DNA from: Streptomyces sp. 378
GTDB taxonomy: Bacteria > Actinomycetota > Actinomycetes > Streptomycetales > Streptomycetaceae
Direction of reading: 5' to 3'
Length of the DNA: 64,000 bases
Assembly (NCBI RefSeq): GCF_030124145.1
Contig: NZ_JASKMS010000012.1
Span: 62,001-126,000 of the forward strand
Under the pieces are notes generated by a model, which did no database searches, had not been told where the DNA came from, and was given only the letters and a program-made list of their open reading frames with translations. Below, one piece after another: positions 33,296 through 43,000 of this stretch. Each line of letters opens with the position of its first letter. Within the stretch, counting starts at the first letter, position 1. A program made the position numbers and the translations under genes.

Positions 33296-34792
33296 TTACA
33301 CGCCGTCCTGCCGGTCCAGCACCGTGGCCAGGGCCTGCTCGAAGCCGGAGGCACGGGCCGCGTCGGCCGTGGGGTCCTGCTGGCGGACGTCGATGACGTG
33401 GCCGGTCAGCTCGGAGAGCAGCACATCGAGCGAGGTGCGGGCCACGGCCTCGGAGGACAGCAGGGAGCCCGAAGGCTCCTGGCCGAACGCCTTGGTGCGC
33501 ATCGGGGTGGCGGTGCGCTCGGGGTTGATGCAGTTGACGCGGACGCCGTCGCCGGCCCACTCGTCGGACAGGGCCTGGGTGAGGTTCACCATGGCGGCCT
33601 TGGTGGAGGAGTACAGGCTGTACTCGGCACGGCCGCGGGTGTAGCTGCTGGAGGTGTAGAGCAGCAACTGGCCCTTGGTCTCGGACAGGTACTTGTACGA
33701 GGACCGGGCGATCTGCACCGGGGCCAGGTAGTTGACCTTCAGCGCCTCCTCGATGGTGGCGTTGTCGGTCTCCGCGAGCTTGCCTATGCGCAGCACGCCG
33801 GCGGTGTTGACCACATAGTCGATGCGGCCGGTCTCGGCGTACGCCTTGGACAGGGCGTCGTCGACCTCTTCCGGATTCTCCACGTGGGTGCCGGTGGTGG
33901 AGCGGCCCAGGGCGTAGACCTTGGCGCCGTAGGACTCGGCGAGTTCGGCGATGTCCTTGCCGATGCCGTAGCTGCCGCCGAAGACGACCATGGTCTTGCC
34001 GGTCAGCAGCTCACGGTAGGCCTCCTCGGAGACCTGCTCGGGCGCAGCCGTGGAGGCGAGCTGGAAGAGCTTGTCGGCGATGAAGACGTCGACGGGCTGG
34101 GTGACCTTCATGTTGTACTCGTCACCCGCGACGACGTGGATCGGCACGTCCGGCAGGTACTTGAGCACGACCGAACAGTCGTCGGTGGCCTGGAAGTTGG
34201 GGTCGCCGGCGGCGACCTCGTAGGCCCGCCGGATCGTGGACAGCTTGAAGGCCTGCGGAGTCTGGCCGCGGCGCAGCCGGGAGCGGTCCGGGATCTCGGT
34301 GATGAACTCGCCGTCCTCGCCGTGCGTGCGCGTGACGATGATGGTGTCCGCGGACGGGATGGCCACGTCGACGGCCTGGTAGCGCTCCAGCGCGACGACG
34401 CAGTCGTCGATGACGCGCTGCGAGAGCAGGGGGCGCACGGCGTCGTGGAAGAGGACGTTGGCGTCCTCACCCTCCGCCAAACCCTCGCCCAGCGCGGCGA
34501 TGGCGCGCTCGGTGGTCTCGTTCCTCGTGGAGCCGCCCTCGATGACCTTCGAGACCTTCTGGAATCCGGCCTTAGCGATGATCTTCTCGATGTCGGGCAC
34601 GTAACCCGGCGCCATCAGCACGATGATGTCGTCGATCGAGTCGGTGTTCTCGAAGGTGGCCAGCGTGTGCTCGATGACTGCCTTGCCGGCGATCTTCAGC
34701 AGCTGCTTGGGGATCGACAGACCCACCCGCTGACCGGTGCCACCGGCCAGGATCACTGCGGTGGTACGGGGCTTGGCTATGTGCTGGGACAC
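33296..34792 (-). CDS. Bifunctional cytidylyltransferase / short-chain reductase (CDP-ribitol-type synthesis)
   Basis: The 498-residue product fuses two enzymes. Residues about 5-235 are an IspD/TarI-like cytidylyltransferase (TAVILAGGTGQRVGLSIPKQ; LFHDAVRPLLSQRVIDDCVV). Residues about 255-490 are a short-chain dehydrogenase: MVVFGGSYGIGKDIAELAES, DYVVNTAGVLRIG and the YSSTK active site in AEYSLYSSTKAAMVN. The same fusion in Haemophilus (Bcs1) makes CDP-ribitol from ribulose 5-phosphate. The exact polyol here is inferred. The GTG at 34792 follows AGGTAGG. It is 171 bases upstream of polymerase copy 2 on the same strand. Confidence 0.88.
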   Translation of the reverse strand: MSQHIAKPRTTAVILAGGTGQRVGLSIPKQLLKIAGKAVIEHTLATFENTDSIDDIIVLMAPGYVPDIEKIIAKAGFQKVSKVIEGGSTRNETTERAIAALGEGLAEGEDANVLFHDAVRPLLSQRVIDDCVVALERYQAVDVAIPSADTIIVTRTHGEDGEFITEIPDRSRLRRGQTPQAFKLSTIRRAYEVAAGDPNFQATDDCSVVLKYLPDVPIHVVAGDEYNMKVTQPVDVFIADKLFQLASTAAPEQVSEEAYRELLTGKTMVVFGGSYGIGKDIAELAESYGAKVYALGRSTTGTHVENPEEVDDALSKAYAETGRIDYVVNTAGVLRIGKLAETDNATIEEALKVNYLAPVQIARSSYKYLSETKGQLLLYTSSSYTRGRAEYSLYSSTKAAMVNLTQALSDEWAGDGVRVNCINPERTATPMRTKAFGQEPSGSLLSSEAVARTSLDVLLSELTGHVIDVRQQDPTADAARASGFEQALATVLDRQDGV

Positions 34793-35321
34793 AGGTGACC
34801 TACCTTGGGACGACAGGGAACCTCGAAATGGTCCCACTTGTGGTTACCGCATTGCAAGGTGAGCGACCTCTGCCGCATATGTGCGCGCCACCTGTCATTC
34901 ACCTCCCGCTCCTGGTGATTGGTGAGACTTGCGGTGCGTTCCCCGGGAAATGCGCTGTGAGTAACTGCACAGAAGTTCAGCGACGGCCGAGGCGCCCGGG
35001 ACCGCGGTGACCGAGGACCCTCACCGGTTCCTTGGACGATGTCCCGTGCACGGTACGCGCTTTGGGGGTGCCCCGCGCACCATGCCCGCCGCTCGCGGCG
35101 CCGGGCACGAGGGCCTCGATGCGCGGACCCGCACGCCCCGGGACGCGGCACCGTACGCGTTCTTCATCGGTCCGGCCGCGAATACGGCCCGCCCGTCCGC
35201 TCATTGCCGCTGAATTCCCGGCCAAGATTTCGCGGCGTTTCGGCCTCGGCGAGAGTCATACGCCGCGAGAGCGGGTCGGACTTCTCACACGGCTCAAATA
35301 CCCCCCCGGGGGACCGTGAGG
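34793..35321. other. Long leader/intergenic region upstream of the cytidylyltransferase
   Basis: No convincing gene. The 180 bases before 34792 are less GC-rich than their surroundings and hold overlapping short frames on the minus strand, one starting at a GTG with AGGAG six bases upstream and ending inside the next gene at 34777. They look like leader sequence rather than a conserved protein. The rest up to 35321 shows only chance frames. Confidence 0.5.
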
Positions 35322-35397
35322 AGCCCGGGACGGCGAAGAGCCCGAGACTACGGGAAGCCCGGGACGGCGAAGAGCCCGAGACTGCGGGAAGCCCGGG
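35322..35397. repeat. Two 34-bp direct repeats plus a partial copy
   Basis: Units 35322-35355 and 35356-35389 are the same except for one base (ACTAC versus ACTGC). A truncated third copy (AGCCCGGG) follows to 35397. On the minus strand this lies just past the PhoD-type gene; the units contain GAGCCCG/CGGGCTC arms that could form a 7-bp stem and act as a terminator. Confidence 0.85.
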
Positions 35398-35419
35398 CTC
35401 ACGCCTCTCGCGGACGGGG

Positions 35420-36970
35420 TCAGACGACCTCGACGCCCGGGCGGCCGGCTTCGACCCTCAGCCGGGCCAGCGTGCTCGGGGTCGCGGTGGGCCGCCGGAC
35501 GGTGTCGACCACCCTGACCTGCGCGTCGATGCGATCGCGGCGCACGTCGAAGAGGTGGTAGCCGCGGTGTGCGTCGAGCAGCTTCCAGTGCGGGTTGTCC
35601 GGGCGCCGCGGGTCCCACTCCCTGCGGAAGGCATCCTGGTCCTGGTCACCGTTGCTGGAGATGGAGGTGCCGACGAACTCGGCGCCGACGACCCGGGAGC
35701 CCGGGTCGGCGTAGTCCTCCTTGAGGTCGCTGATCATCGTCAGGTGCCGGTCGCCGGAGAGCACCACCGGGTTGCGGACCTGCCTGAACTCCTGGAGGAA
35801 CCGGTTGCGTTCGGCCTGGTAGCCGTCCCAGGCGTCGTAGAACCAGAGCTTGCCGTCGCCGACCCGGAGGTCCGTCTCGGCCATCATGATCTGGGAGGCG
35901 ATGAGGTTCCAGCGGGCCGGCGAGCCCTGGAGCCCGTTCAGCAGCCACCGCTTCTGCCGCGCGCCGAGCATGGTCAGCGACGGGTCCTGGGCGCCGGTCT
36001 GGCTGGTGGCCTGGTCGCTGCGGTACTGGCGGGTGTCCAGCACGTTGAGCCGGGCCAGGCGGCCGAACTCCAGGCGGCGGTACATCCTGATGTGCGGACC
36101 CGTGGGGACGGCGGTGGCACGGACCGGCATGTGCTCGTAGAACGCCTGGTAGGCCGCGGTCAGCCGGGCCACGAACGCGTCGTGCGGCTGCTTGCCCGGG
36201 TCCTGCGGGATCTCGCCGGCGAAATCGTTGTCCACCTCGTGGTCGTCGAAGGTGACCACGAAGGGCGCGTTCGCGTGCATCGCCGCGAGGTCCGGGTCGG
36301 TGCGGTACTGGGCGTACCGGTTGCGGTACTGCACGAGGCCGAACGGCTCGCCGGTGCCCTCGTGCCGCCGCAGGGCCGTCGCCGAGGGCGTGGACTCGTA
36401 GATGTAGTCGCCGACGAACACCACGACGTCCGGGTCCTGGTCGAGCATGTCCGCGTAGGGCGTGAAGTAACCGTGCTGCCAGTTCTGACAGGAGGCGAGG
36501 GCCATGCGCAGGGAGCCGCCGGAGCTGTGGGGGTGGGGTGCGGTGCGGGTGCGGCCCACGGGGGAGAGCTGCCCGCCGGTGCGGAAGCGGTACCAGTACG
36601 TACGGTCCGCGCGCAGCCCGCGTACGTCCACGTGAACGCTGTGCCCGTACTCGGGCCGGGCCTGGGCGATCCCCGCGCGGACGACCTTCTTGCACCGGGG
36701 GTCCTCCGCCAGCTGCCACTCCACCGGCACCACCCGGTCGGGCATGCCGCCACCGGCGAGGGGGTCGGGAGCGAGCCGGGTCCACAGCACGACGCCGTCC
36801 GGGAGTGGGTCCCCGGAGGCGACGCCGAGGCTGAACACTCCGTCGGGCAGCGGCGTCTCGGCCGCGCGGGCGGCGTCCGGCAGCAACAGCTGGGCGGAGG
36901 CCGCCGCGCCGAGCACCGCGGCACCGGCGGTCAGAAAGCGGCGTCTGTCGGGGGATGCTGCTCCGGTCAT
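35420..36970 (-). CDS. phoD: PhoD-type alkaline phosphatase/phosphodiesterase, Tat-exported
   Basis: PhoD enzymes are secreted metal-dependent phosphodiesterases; the Bacillus enzyme degrades wall teichoic acid. The 516-residue product has a Tat signal (SPDRRRFLTAGAAVLGAAAS, cleavage near AARAAE), an N-terminal Fn3-like PhoD_N domain (VFSLGVASGDPLPDGVVLWT) and the catalytic metallophosphatase domain (LRMALASCQNWQHGYFTPYA with the metal-ligand Cys; VVFVGDYIYES; VTFDDHEVDNDF; VVLSGDRHLTMISDL). Placed beside teichoic-type synthesis genes, it may recycle that polymer under phosphate limitation. I could not find a clear pair of PHO boxes upstream. Confidence 0.93.
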   Translation of the reverse strand: MTGAASPDRRRFLTAGAAVLGAAASAQLLLPDAARAAETPLPDGVFSLGVASGDPLPDGVVLWTRLAPDPLAGGGMPDRVVPVEWQLAEDPRCKKVVRAGIAQARPEYGHSVHVDVRGLRADRTYWYRFRTGGQLSPVGRTRTAPHPHSSGGSLRMALASCQNWQHGYFTPYADMLDQDPDVVVFVGDYIYESTPSATALRRHEGTGEPFGLVQYRNRYAQYRTDPDLAAMHANAPFVVTFDDHEVDNDFAGEIPQDPGKQPHDAFVARLTAAYQAFYEHMPVRATAVPTGPHIRMYRRLEFGRLARLNVLDTRQYRSDQATSQTGAQDPSLTMLGARQKRWLLNGLQGSPARWNLIASQIMMAETDLRVGDGKLWFYDAWDGYQAERNRFLQEFRQVRNPVVLSGDRHLTMISDLKEDYADPGSRVVGAEFVGTSISSNGDQDQDAFRREWDPRRPDNPHWKLLDAHRGYHLFDVRRDRIDAQVRVVDTVRRPTATPSTLARLRVEAGRPGVEVV

Positions 36971-37138
36971 CGGCTGACTCCCTTACCTCGCTGGCCACGT
37001 GGACACGGGGAAGCTTCACGCTCGCGGGCGGCCCGCCCGCTGAACGCCGGGGTTCGCGTACATGACAACTAAGCAGACAAAGAGAGACCCGCCGCCAGCA
37101 CGAGAACAAGCCGTTGCCGGGGCGAGTCTGACAGATGC

Positions 37139-37521
37139 TCAGTGAGCGAATCCGGCGCCGAGCCATGCGCCTGTGGCGGTCGTGCCGAGGAGCGAGTTGC
37201 CGAAGGCCGTGGTGGCGTTGCGGCTCACGACCGTCGTGGGGCCGGACCTGAAGTACCACACGAATCCGGCGTTGCCGTTCTCCCCCGGCGCTCCGGCGGC
37301 CAGGCCGTCACCGTTCGCGTCCGCGAGGTGCACGGCCCTGCCGAACGCGTCGCCCGCCTCGGCGGCACCCGGCACGTCGGGCATGTCCTGCGTGACCGCC
37401 TGGGCACCGGCGCCGGTGAGTCAGTCCGCGCCGCCGCGCGGCACGACGACCGCGCCCGCGCCCGACACCGTGCCCAGATCCTCGCCGGGCACGCCGGTCA
37501 CCACGTCCGGGTGACGAGGCC
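37139..37521 (-). pseudogene. Remnant of an FG-GAP repeat protein
   Basis: The 81-codon frame from 37384 contains AGDAFGRAVHLADANGDG and LAAGAPGENGNAGFVWYF, the FG-GAP/integrin-like calcium-binding pattern. The frame continues upstream across an in-frame TGA at 37421-37423 into HPDVVTGVPGEDLGTVSGAG, another FG-GAP piece. Four residues seem missing after DANGDG, where intact repeats have a tyrosine-containing spacer. No proper start, signal peptide or full propeller remains. It is a decayed secreted protein gene; intact relatives in Streptomyces are long extracellular proteins. Confidence 0.75.
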
Positions 37522-37686
37522 GCCCCTGCTCATGGAATCAGGCACGTGGACTCCGGTGACCCGCTACGCGGTTGGGGCAGGCGGAACGAGATCCGTTCCG
37601 CCCGCCCCATACGACTCGCTCTGCCCGAGGACGACTTGGCCGCGCCGCAGTCCGTTGCGCAGGTGCTTTCCGTTGCCTCACACCGC

Positions 37687-39123
37687 TCAGAACGGCTCGA
37701 AGTCGTCGAACTCCTGCTGGGCCTCGTCCCGCTCGGCCTGCCGGTCCTTGCGGCGCTGCGCGGCCGGCCGCTCCCCCTCGAGCCGGTGGTCCTCACCGCG
37801 GCGTCCGAGCATCTCGGCCCCCGCTGTCACGGACGGCTCCCAGTCGAAGACGACCGCGTTGTCCTCGGGGCCGATGGCCACGCCGTCGCCGCCTCGGGCG
37901 CCGGCCTTCATCAGCTCCGCCTCGACACCGAGCCGGTTGAGCCGGTCCGCGAGGTATCCGACGGCCTCGTCGTTGTTGAAGTCGGTCTGACGCACCCAGC
38001 GTTCGGGCTTCTCACCGCGCACCCGGAACAGACCGTCGGCTTCCTGCGTCACGGTGAAGCCGGTGTCGTCCACGGCCTTGGGCCGGATCACGATCCGGGT
38101 GGCCTCTTCCTTCGGCTTCGCGGCCCGCGACTGCGCCACGATCTCCGCGAGCGCGTACGACAGCTCCTTCAGGCCCATGTGCGCCACGGCCGACACCTCG
38201 AACACGCGGTAACCCCGCGCCTCCAGGTCGGGCCGCACCATCTCGGCCAGATCCTTGCCGTCCGGTACGTCGATCTTGTTCAGGACGACGATCCGCGGCC
38301 GGTTGTCCAGCCCGCCGTACTGCCGCAGCTCCTCCTCGATGATGTCGAGGTCGGAGGCCGGATCGCGGTCCGATTCCAGCGTCGCGGTGTCCAGGACGTG
38401 CACGAGCACACTGCACCGCTCCACGTGCCGCAGGAACTCCAGCCCCAGGCCCTTGCCCTGGCTGGCCCCGGGGATGAGGCCGGGCACGTCGGCGATGGTG
38501 TACACCGTCGAGCCGGCCGTGACGACACCGAGGTTCGGCACGAGGGTGGTGAAGGGGTAGTCGGCGATCTTCGGCTTGGCGGCGCTCAGCACCGAGATCA
38601 GCGACGACTTGCCGGCACTCGGATATCCGACGAGCGCCACGTCGGCGACGGTCTTCAGCTCCAGGACGACGTCCCGCAGGTCTCCCGGCTCACCGAGCAG
38701 CGCGAACCCGGGCGCCTTGCGCCGCGCGGAGGCCAGTGCGGCGTTGCCGAGGCCGCCCCGGCCGCCCTGCGCGGCGACGTAGGACGTGCCGTGCCCGACG
38801 AGGTCCGCGAGGACGTTGCCCGCCTTGTCCAGCACGACGGTGCCGTCCGGCACCGGCAGGACGAGGTCCTGCCCGTCCTTGCCGGAGCGGTTGCCGCCCT
38901 CGCCGGGCTTGCCGTTGGTGGCCTTGCGGTGCGGGGAGTGGTGGTAGTCGAGCAGCGTGGTGACCGACTGGTCGACGGTGAGGATCACGTCCCCGCCACG
39001 TCCGCCGTTGCCGCCGTCCGGCCCGCCCAGGGGCTTGAACTTCTCACGGTGGACGGAGGCACAGCCGTGGCCTCCGCTACCCGCGGCGACGTGCAGCTCG
39101 ACGCGGTCCACGAAGGTGGTCAT
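37687..39123 (-). CDS. obgE: GTPase ObgE/CgtA
   Basis: Obg GTPases act in ribosome assembly and, in Streptomyces, in sensing GTP at the onset of development. The 478-residue product has the glycine-rich Obg domain (GGPDGGNGGRGGDVIL; 1-158), the G domain (GYPSAGKSSLISVLSAAKPK; DVPGLIPGASQGKGLG; LNKIDVPDGKDL; about 160-335) and a C-terminal OCT domain (about 355-430) with an added acidic tail. It is downstream of rpmA and rplU, the usual order. A hairpin at 39172-39210 separates it from rpmA and may lower its expression. Confidence 0.97.
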   Translation of the reverse strand: MTTFVDRVELHVAAGSGGHGCASVHREKFKPLGGPDGGNGGRGGDVILTVDQSVTTLLDYHHSPHRKATNGKPGEGGNRSGKDGQDLVLPVPDGTVVLDKAGNVLADLVGHGTSYVAAQGGRGGLGNAALASARRKAPGFALLGEPGDLRDVVLELKTVADVALVGYPSAGKSSLISVLSAAKPKIADYPFTTLVPNLGVVTAGSTVYTIADVPGLIPGASQGKGLGLEFLRHVERCSVLVHVLDTATLESDRDPASDLDIIEEELRQYGGLDNRPRIVVLNKIDVPDGKDLAEMVRPDLEARGYRVFEVSAVAHMGLKELSYALAEIVAQSRAAKPKEEATRIVIRPKAVDDTGFTVTQEADGLFRVRGEKPERWVRQTDFNNDEAVGYLADRLNRLGVEAELMKAGARGGDGVAIGPEDNAVVFDWEPSVTAGAEMLGRRGEDHRLEGERPAAQRRKDRQAERDEAQQEFDDFEPF

Positions 39124-39171
39124 GGGATGTGCCTCCAGTTACTGCGGGAATGTCTTGGGGTAACACGCGAA

Positions 39172-39210
39172 AGGCGGACCCGCTTCCCGTGAGGGAAGTG
39201 AGGTCCGCCT
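39172..39210 (-). terminator. Hairpin between rpmA and obgE
   Basis: Arms AGGCGGACC/GGTCCGCCT (9 bp) enclose a second stem CTTCCC/GGGAAG. Lying between two cotranscribed genes, it probably acts as a partial terminator or processing site. Confidence 0.6.
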
Positions 39211-39225
39211 CGCGAAAGTTTCCGA

Positions 39226-39480
39226 TCAGGCGACCGGAACGATGTTCACGACCTTGCGGCCACGGTGGGTGCCGAACTGCACCGCACCCGCCGAGAGCGC
39301 GAACAGCGTGTCGTCGCCACCACGGCCGACGCCGGAGCCCGGGTGGAAGTGGGTGCCACGCTGACGGACCAGGATCTCACCCGCGTTGACGACCTGACCG
39401 CCGAAGCGCTTCACGCCGAGCCGCTGGGCATTGGAGTCGCGACCGTTCCGGGTGGACGATGCGCCCTTCTTGTGTGCCAT
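39226..39480 (-). CDS. rpmA: Ribosomal protein bL27
   Basis: L27 reaches the peptidyl-transferase centre of the large subunit. The 84-residue product begins MAHKKGASSTRNGRDSNAQR and ends GTHRGRKVVNIVPVA, a full-length match in motif order, including GEILVRQRGTHFHPG. The N-terminus starts directly with the mature-type sequence; no cleavable extension as in Firmicutes is seen. It is 14 bases downstream of rplU and forms the rplU-rpmA operon. Confidence 0.98.
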   Translation of the reverse strand: MAHKKGASSTRNGRDSNAQRLGVKRFGGQVVNAGEILVRQRGTHFHPGSGVGRGGDDTLFALSAGAVQFGTHRGRKVVNIVPVA

Positions 39481-39494
39481 TTCTCCTCAGTCCC

Positions 39495-39815
39495 TTACTT
39501 CGCAGCCGCGGGGATCTCAGTGACCTTGATCGCCGTGTACTGCTGGCGGTGGCCCTGGCGACGGCGGTAGCCGGTCTTGTTCTTGTAGCGCAGAATGTCG
39601 ATCTTCTGGCCCTTGTGGTGGTCCACGACCTCGGCCTGGACCTTGATGCCGGCCAGCACCCACGGGTCGCTGGTCACGGCGTCGCCGTCGACAACGAGCA
39701 GGGTCGAGAGCTCGACCGAGTCGCCAACCTTGGCAGTGGAAATCTTGTCAACCTCAACGATGTCGCCGACAGCAACCTTGTGCTGGCGACCACCGCTGCG
39801 CACGATGGCGTACAC
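39495..39815 (-). CDS. rplU: Ribosomal protein bL21
   Basis: L21 is a large-subunit protein that contacts 23S rRNA. The 106-residue product starts at GTG 39815 as M(V)YAIVRSGGRQHKVAVGD, the canonical N-terminus, and ends with GYRRRQGHRQQYTAIKVTEI. The GAGAGTGAG sequence six bases upstream serves as ribosome site, ruling out a longer frame that adds 11 unlikely residues. Upstream is a good promoter (TTGACC-N18-TAACCT) 140 bases away, with a leader in between that has no clear L21-type regulatory fold that I could identify. Confidence 0.98.
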   Translation of the reverse strand: MYAIVRSGGRQHKVAVGDIVEVDKISTAKVGDSVELSTLLVVDGDAVTSDPWVLAGIKVQAEVVDHHKGQKIDILRYKNKTGYRRRQGHRQQYTAIKVTEIPAAAK

Positions 39816-39955
39816 GCGGAACTCACTCTCTAGCTCGGGAAACGGCACCCCCGCAGGCCAGCCGCCCGCTCAGCGAGCGGCCTCTCCTGGGCGCCCGGCG
39901 CCCGGAGGATGAGGTTTACGGGGATGTGACGTGTCAGTCGACACGCCGACGGTCA

Positions 39956-39985
39956 AGGTTACGGGGCCGCGGCCGAAGGGGTCAA
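39956..39985 (-). promoter_or_regulatory. Predicted promoter of rplU-rpmA
   Basis: On the minus strand TTGACC (39980-39985) and TAACCT (39956-39961) lie 18 bases apart, close to the vegetative consensus. Start of transcription would be near 39949, about 135 bases before rplU. Confidence 0.65.
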
Positions 39986-40029
39986 ACCGAGCCGGGCCCG
40001 CCACCTGTGCGACCGGTCACGCCGGTCGC

Positions 40030-40070
40030 GCCCCCGGGGCGCACGCGGGGTTCGCGCACGCCCCGGGGGC
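40030..40070 (-). terminator. Terminator of the RNase E/G gene
   Basis: GCCCCCGGGGCG and its complement form a 12-bp stem that can extend by eight more pairs with two G-T wobbles, around a 5-base loop. It lies 12 bases past the stop of the RNase gene. Confidence 0.85.
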
Positions 40071-40081
40071 ATCGAAGCCGG

Positions 40082-43000
40082 TCAGCCCTCGTCGGTGGAG
40101 GCCGAGACGGAGGACCCGGAGGACCCGGACTGCTCCGCCGCCACGGTCTTCTTCGACGTGGCCTTCTTGGCGGCGGTCTTGGTAGCCGCCTTCTTGGCCG
40201 TCGTCTTCTTGGCGGCGGTCTTCTTCGCCGCCGTCTTCTTGGTGGTGGCGGCCTTCTTCGCCGTGGCCTTCTTGGCCGTCTTGCGGGCCGTCTTCTTGGC
40301 GGGCGCCGGCTCCTCGGCGGCCTCCTGCGGGACGGCACCGTCCGGCGCGGGCGCCTGCGGGGCGTCGGACGCGACCTGCTCGGACGCGGCCTCCGACGGG
40401 GCAGACGGGACCACCACGACGGCCGTCTCCTCGGAGGCGGTGGACACCGTGGGCTTGCGCACGGCACGGCGCCGCGGGCGGGCCGGGGCGGCGCTCTCGG
40501 CGGGCGCCTCGGCCGCCGGCTCGGGCTGTCCGGCCGGCTCGGGCACCTCAGCGGCCTGGGACACCGCGGGCGCGGTCTCGGCGACCGTCACCACGGCCGC
40601 CTCGGCACCCGCCGGAGAACCGGCCGGGGCGGACACCTTGCGGGTGGCCCGCCGCCGGGTACGGCCCGTGGGCGCGACCTCCTCAGCCGGAGCGGCAGGA
40701 GCGGCCTGCGCCGCCTCGACCACCGGGTCCTCGACGGCCATCGGCTCGGCCTGCGCCTCGACGGCCGACTCCGGCTGCACCGGACGGGCGACCTCCTGCG
40801 CGACGGTCACGTCCTGAGCCGTCGGCACCTCGGCCTCGGCCTGCTCGGCCCTGCCCCTGCCGCGCCGGGCCCTGTCCCTGCCCTGCTCGGCCTTGGGCTC
40901 CGCCGCCTCACCGCGCGGGGAACCCGCCGGAGCCGACGCCCGCCGGCTCACCCGGCGTCGCGTCCGCCCGCGGCCGGCCGCGGCCTCCGCCTCGGCGACG
41001 CTGCTGTACAGCTCCTCGTCGGGCTCGAAGACCGGTTCGGGCAGCGCGATCGGCTCGGCGGCCTCGGCTCCGATCTCGGCCTCCGTCTCGGCCTCCTCCT
41101 CGGCGGTCTCGACGACGGCCTCGTGGACGTGAGGCTGCTCGGCGGCACCGGCACGCGCGCGTTTCTTGCGCTTGCCACCGCCACCGGGGGCCGCCGGCTG
41201 CTCCATGTGCACGATGACACCGCGCCCGTTGCAGTGGACGCAGGTCTCGGAGAAGGACTCCAGCAGGCCCTGTCCGACCCGCTTGCGGGTCATCTGCACG
41301 AGCCCCAGCGAGGTCACCTCGGCAACCTGGTGCTTCGTACGGTCCCGGCCCAGGCACTCCAACAGGCGCCGCAGCACCAGGTCCCGGTTGGACTCCAGCA
41401 CCATGTCGATGAAGTCGATGACGATGATGCCGCCGAGGTCGCGCAGCCGCAGCTGACGCACGATCTCCTCGGCCGCCTCCAGGTTGTTCCTGGTGACGGT
41501 CTCCTCGAGGTTGCCGCCCTGACCGGTGAACTTTCCGGTGTTGACGTCGACGACGACCATCGCCTCGGTCCGGTCGATCACCAGCGAACCGCCGCTGGGC
41601 AGCCAGACCTTGCGGTCGAGGGCCTTGGCGAGCTGCTCGTCGATCCGGTACGTGGCGAAGACGTCGACCTCGGAGGTCCACTTCGACAGCCGCTCGGCGA
41701 GGTCCGGCGCGACGTGCGCGACGTAGCCGTGGATGGTCGACCACGCCTCGTCACCGCTGACGACGACCTTGGAGAAGTCCTCGTTGAAGATGTCGCGCAC
41801 GACTCGGACGGTCATGTCCGGCTCGCCGTACAGCAGCGTCGGAGCGTTGCCGTTCTTGGCCTTCTTCTGGATGTCCTCCCACTGCTGCTGCAGCCGCTCG
41901 ACGTCCCGGCGCAGCTCGTCCTCGCTCGCGCCCTCGGCGGCGGTGCGCACGATGACGCCCGCGTCCTCGGGGACGATCTTCTTGAGGATGGTCTTCAGCC
42001 GGGCCCGCTCGGTGTCGGGCAGCTTGCGGCTGATACCGGTCATGGAGCCCTCGGGCACGTACACGAGGTAACGGCCCGGCAGGGAGACCTGGCTGGTCAG
42101 GCGGGCACCCTTGTGACCGATCGGGTCCTTCGTCACCTGGACGAGCACCGACTGTCCGGACTTGAGGGCGGACTCGATGCGCCGCGGCCCGTGGGCCATG
42201 CCCAGCGCCTCGAAGTTGACCTCACCCGCGTACAGCACGGCGTTGCGGCCCTTGCCGATGTCGATGAAGGCGGCCTCCATCGACGGCAGTACGTTCTGCA
42301 CCTTGCCGAGGTAGACGTTGCCGACGTACGAGGTCGACTGCTCCTTGTTGACGTAGTGCTCGACGAGCACGTCGTCCTCGAGGACGCCGATCTGCGTGCG
42401 GTCGCCGTGCTGGCGCACGACCATCACGCGCTCGACGGCCTCGCGGCGGGCCAGGAACTCGGCCTCGGTGATGATCGGCACCCGTCGGCGGCCCTGCTCG
42501 CGGCCTTCGCGGCGGCGCTGCTTCTTGGCCTCCAGGCGGGTCGAGCCCTTGATGGACTGCACCTCGTCGGACGGCTCGGCCTTGGGGCGGGGCTCGCGGA
42601 CCTTGACGACCGTGCGCTCCGGGTCGTCGTCGGACGGCTCGGGGTCGGTGCCGGAGTCCCCGGCACGGCGTCGGCGGCGACGGCGACGGCGGCTGCTGCT
42701 GGAGCCACCGCCGGACTCGTCACGGTCGGCGGCGTCCTCGGAGTCCTCGTCGTCCTCCTCGGCGCCGTCCTCGGTGTCCTGGTCCTGCGCGGCGCTCTGC
42801 TCGGACTCGGCGTCCTCGCCGTCGGACTCGGCCGACTCGCCACGCCGACGGCGGCGACCGCCCCGGCGACGGCGGCGGCGCGAGCCGGTGCCCTCGGACT
42901 CGTCCTCCTGGTCGTCGCCGTCGGCCTGGTCCTCGGCGGACTCGTCGGCGTCCTCCGGCTCGTCGGCGGCGGTGTCGACGGCAATGGTCTCGGGGGCCGG

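Noticed and set aside
36971..37138. PHO boxes upstream of phoD
   Set aside because: Only one GTTCA-like match is visible and no second copy at 11-base spacing, so the evidence is too weak.
39816..39949. L21-type autoregulatory leader before rplU
   Set aside because: The leader is GC-rich and can form stems, but I could not match it to a known ribosomal-protein leader fold by eye.
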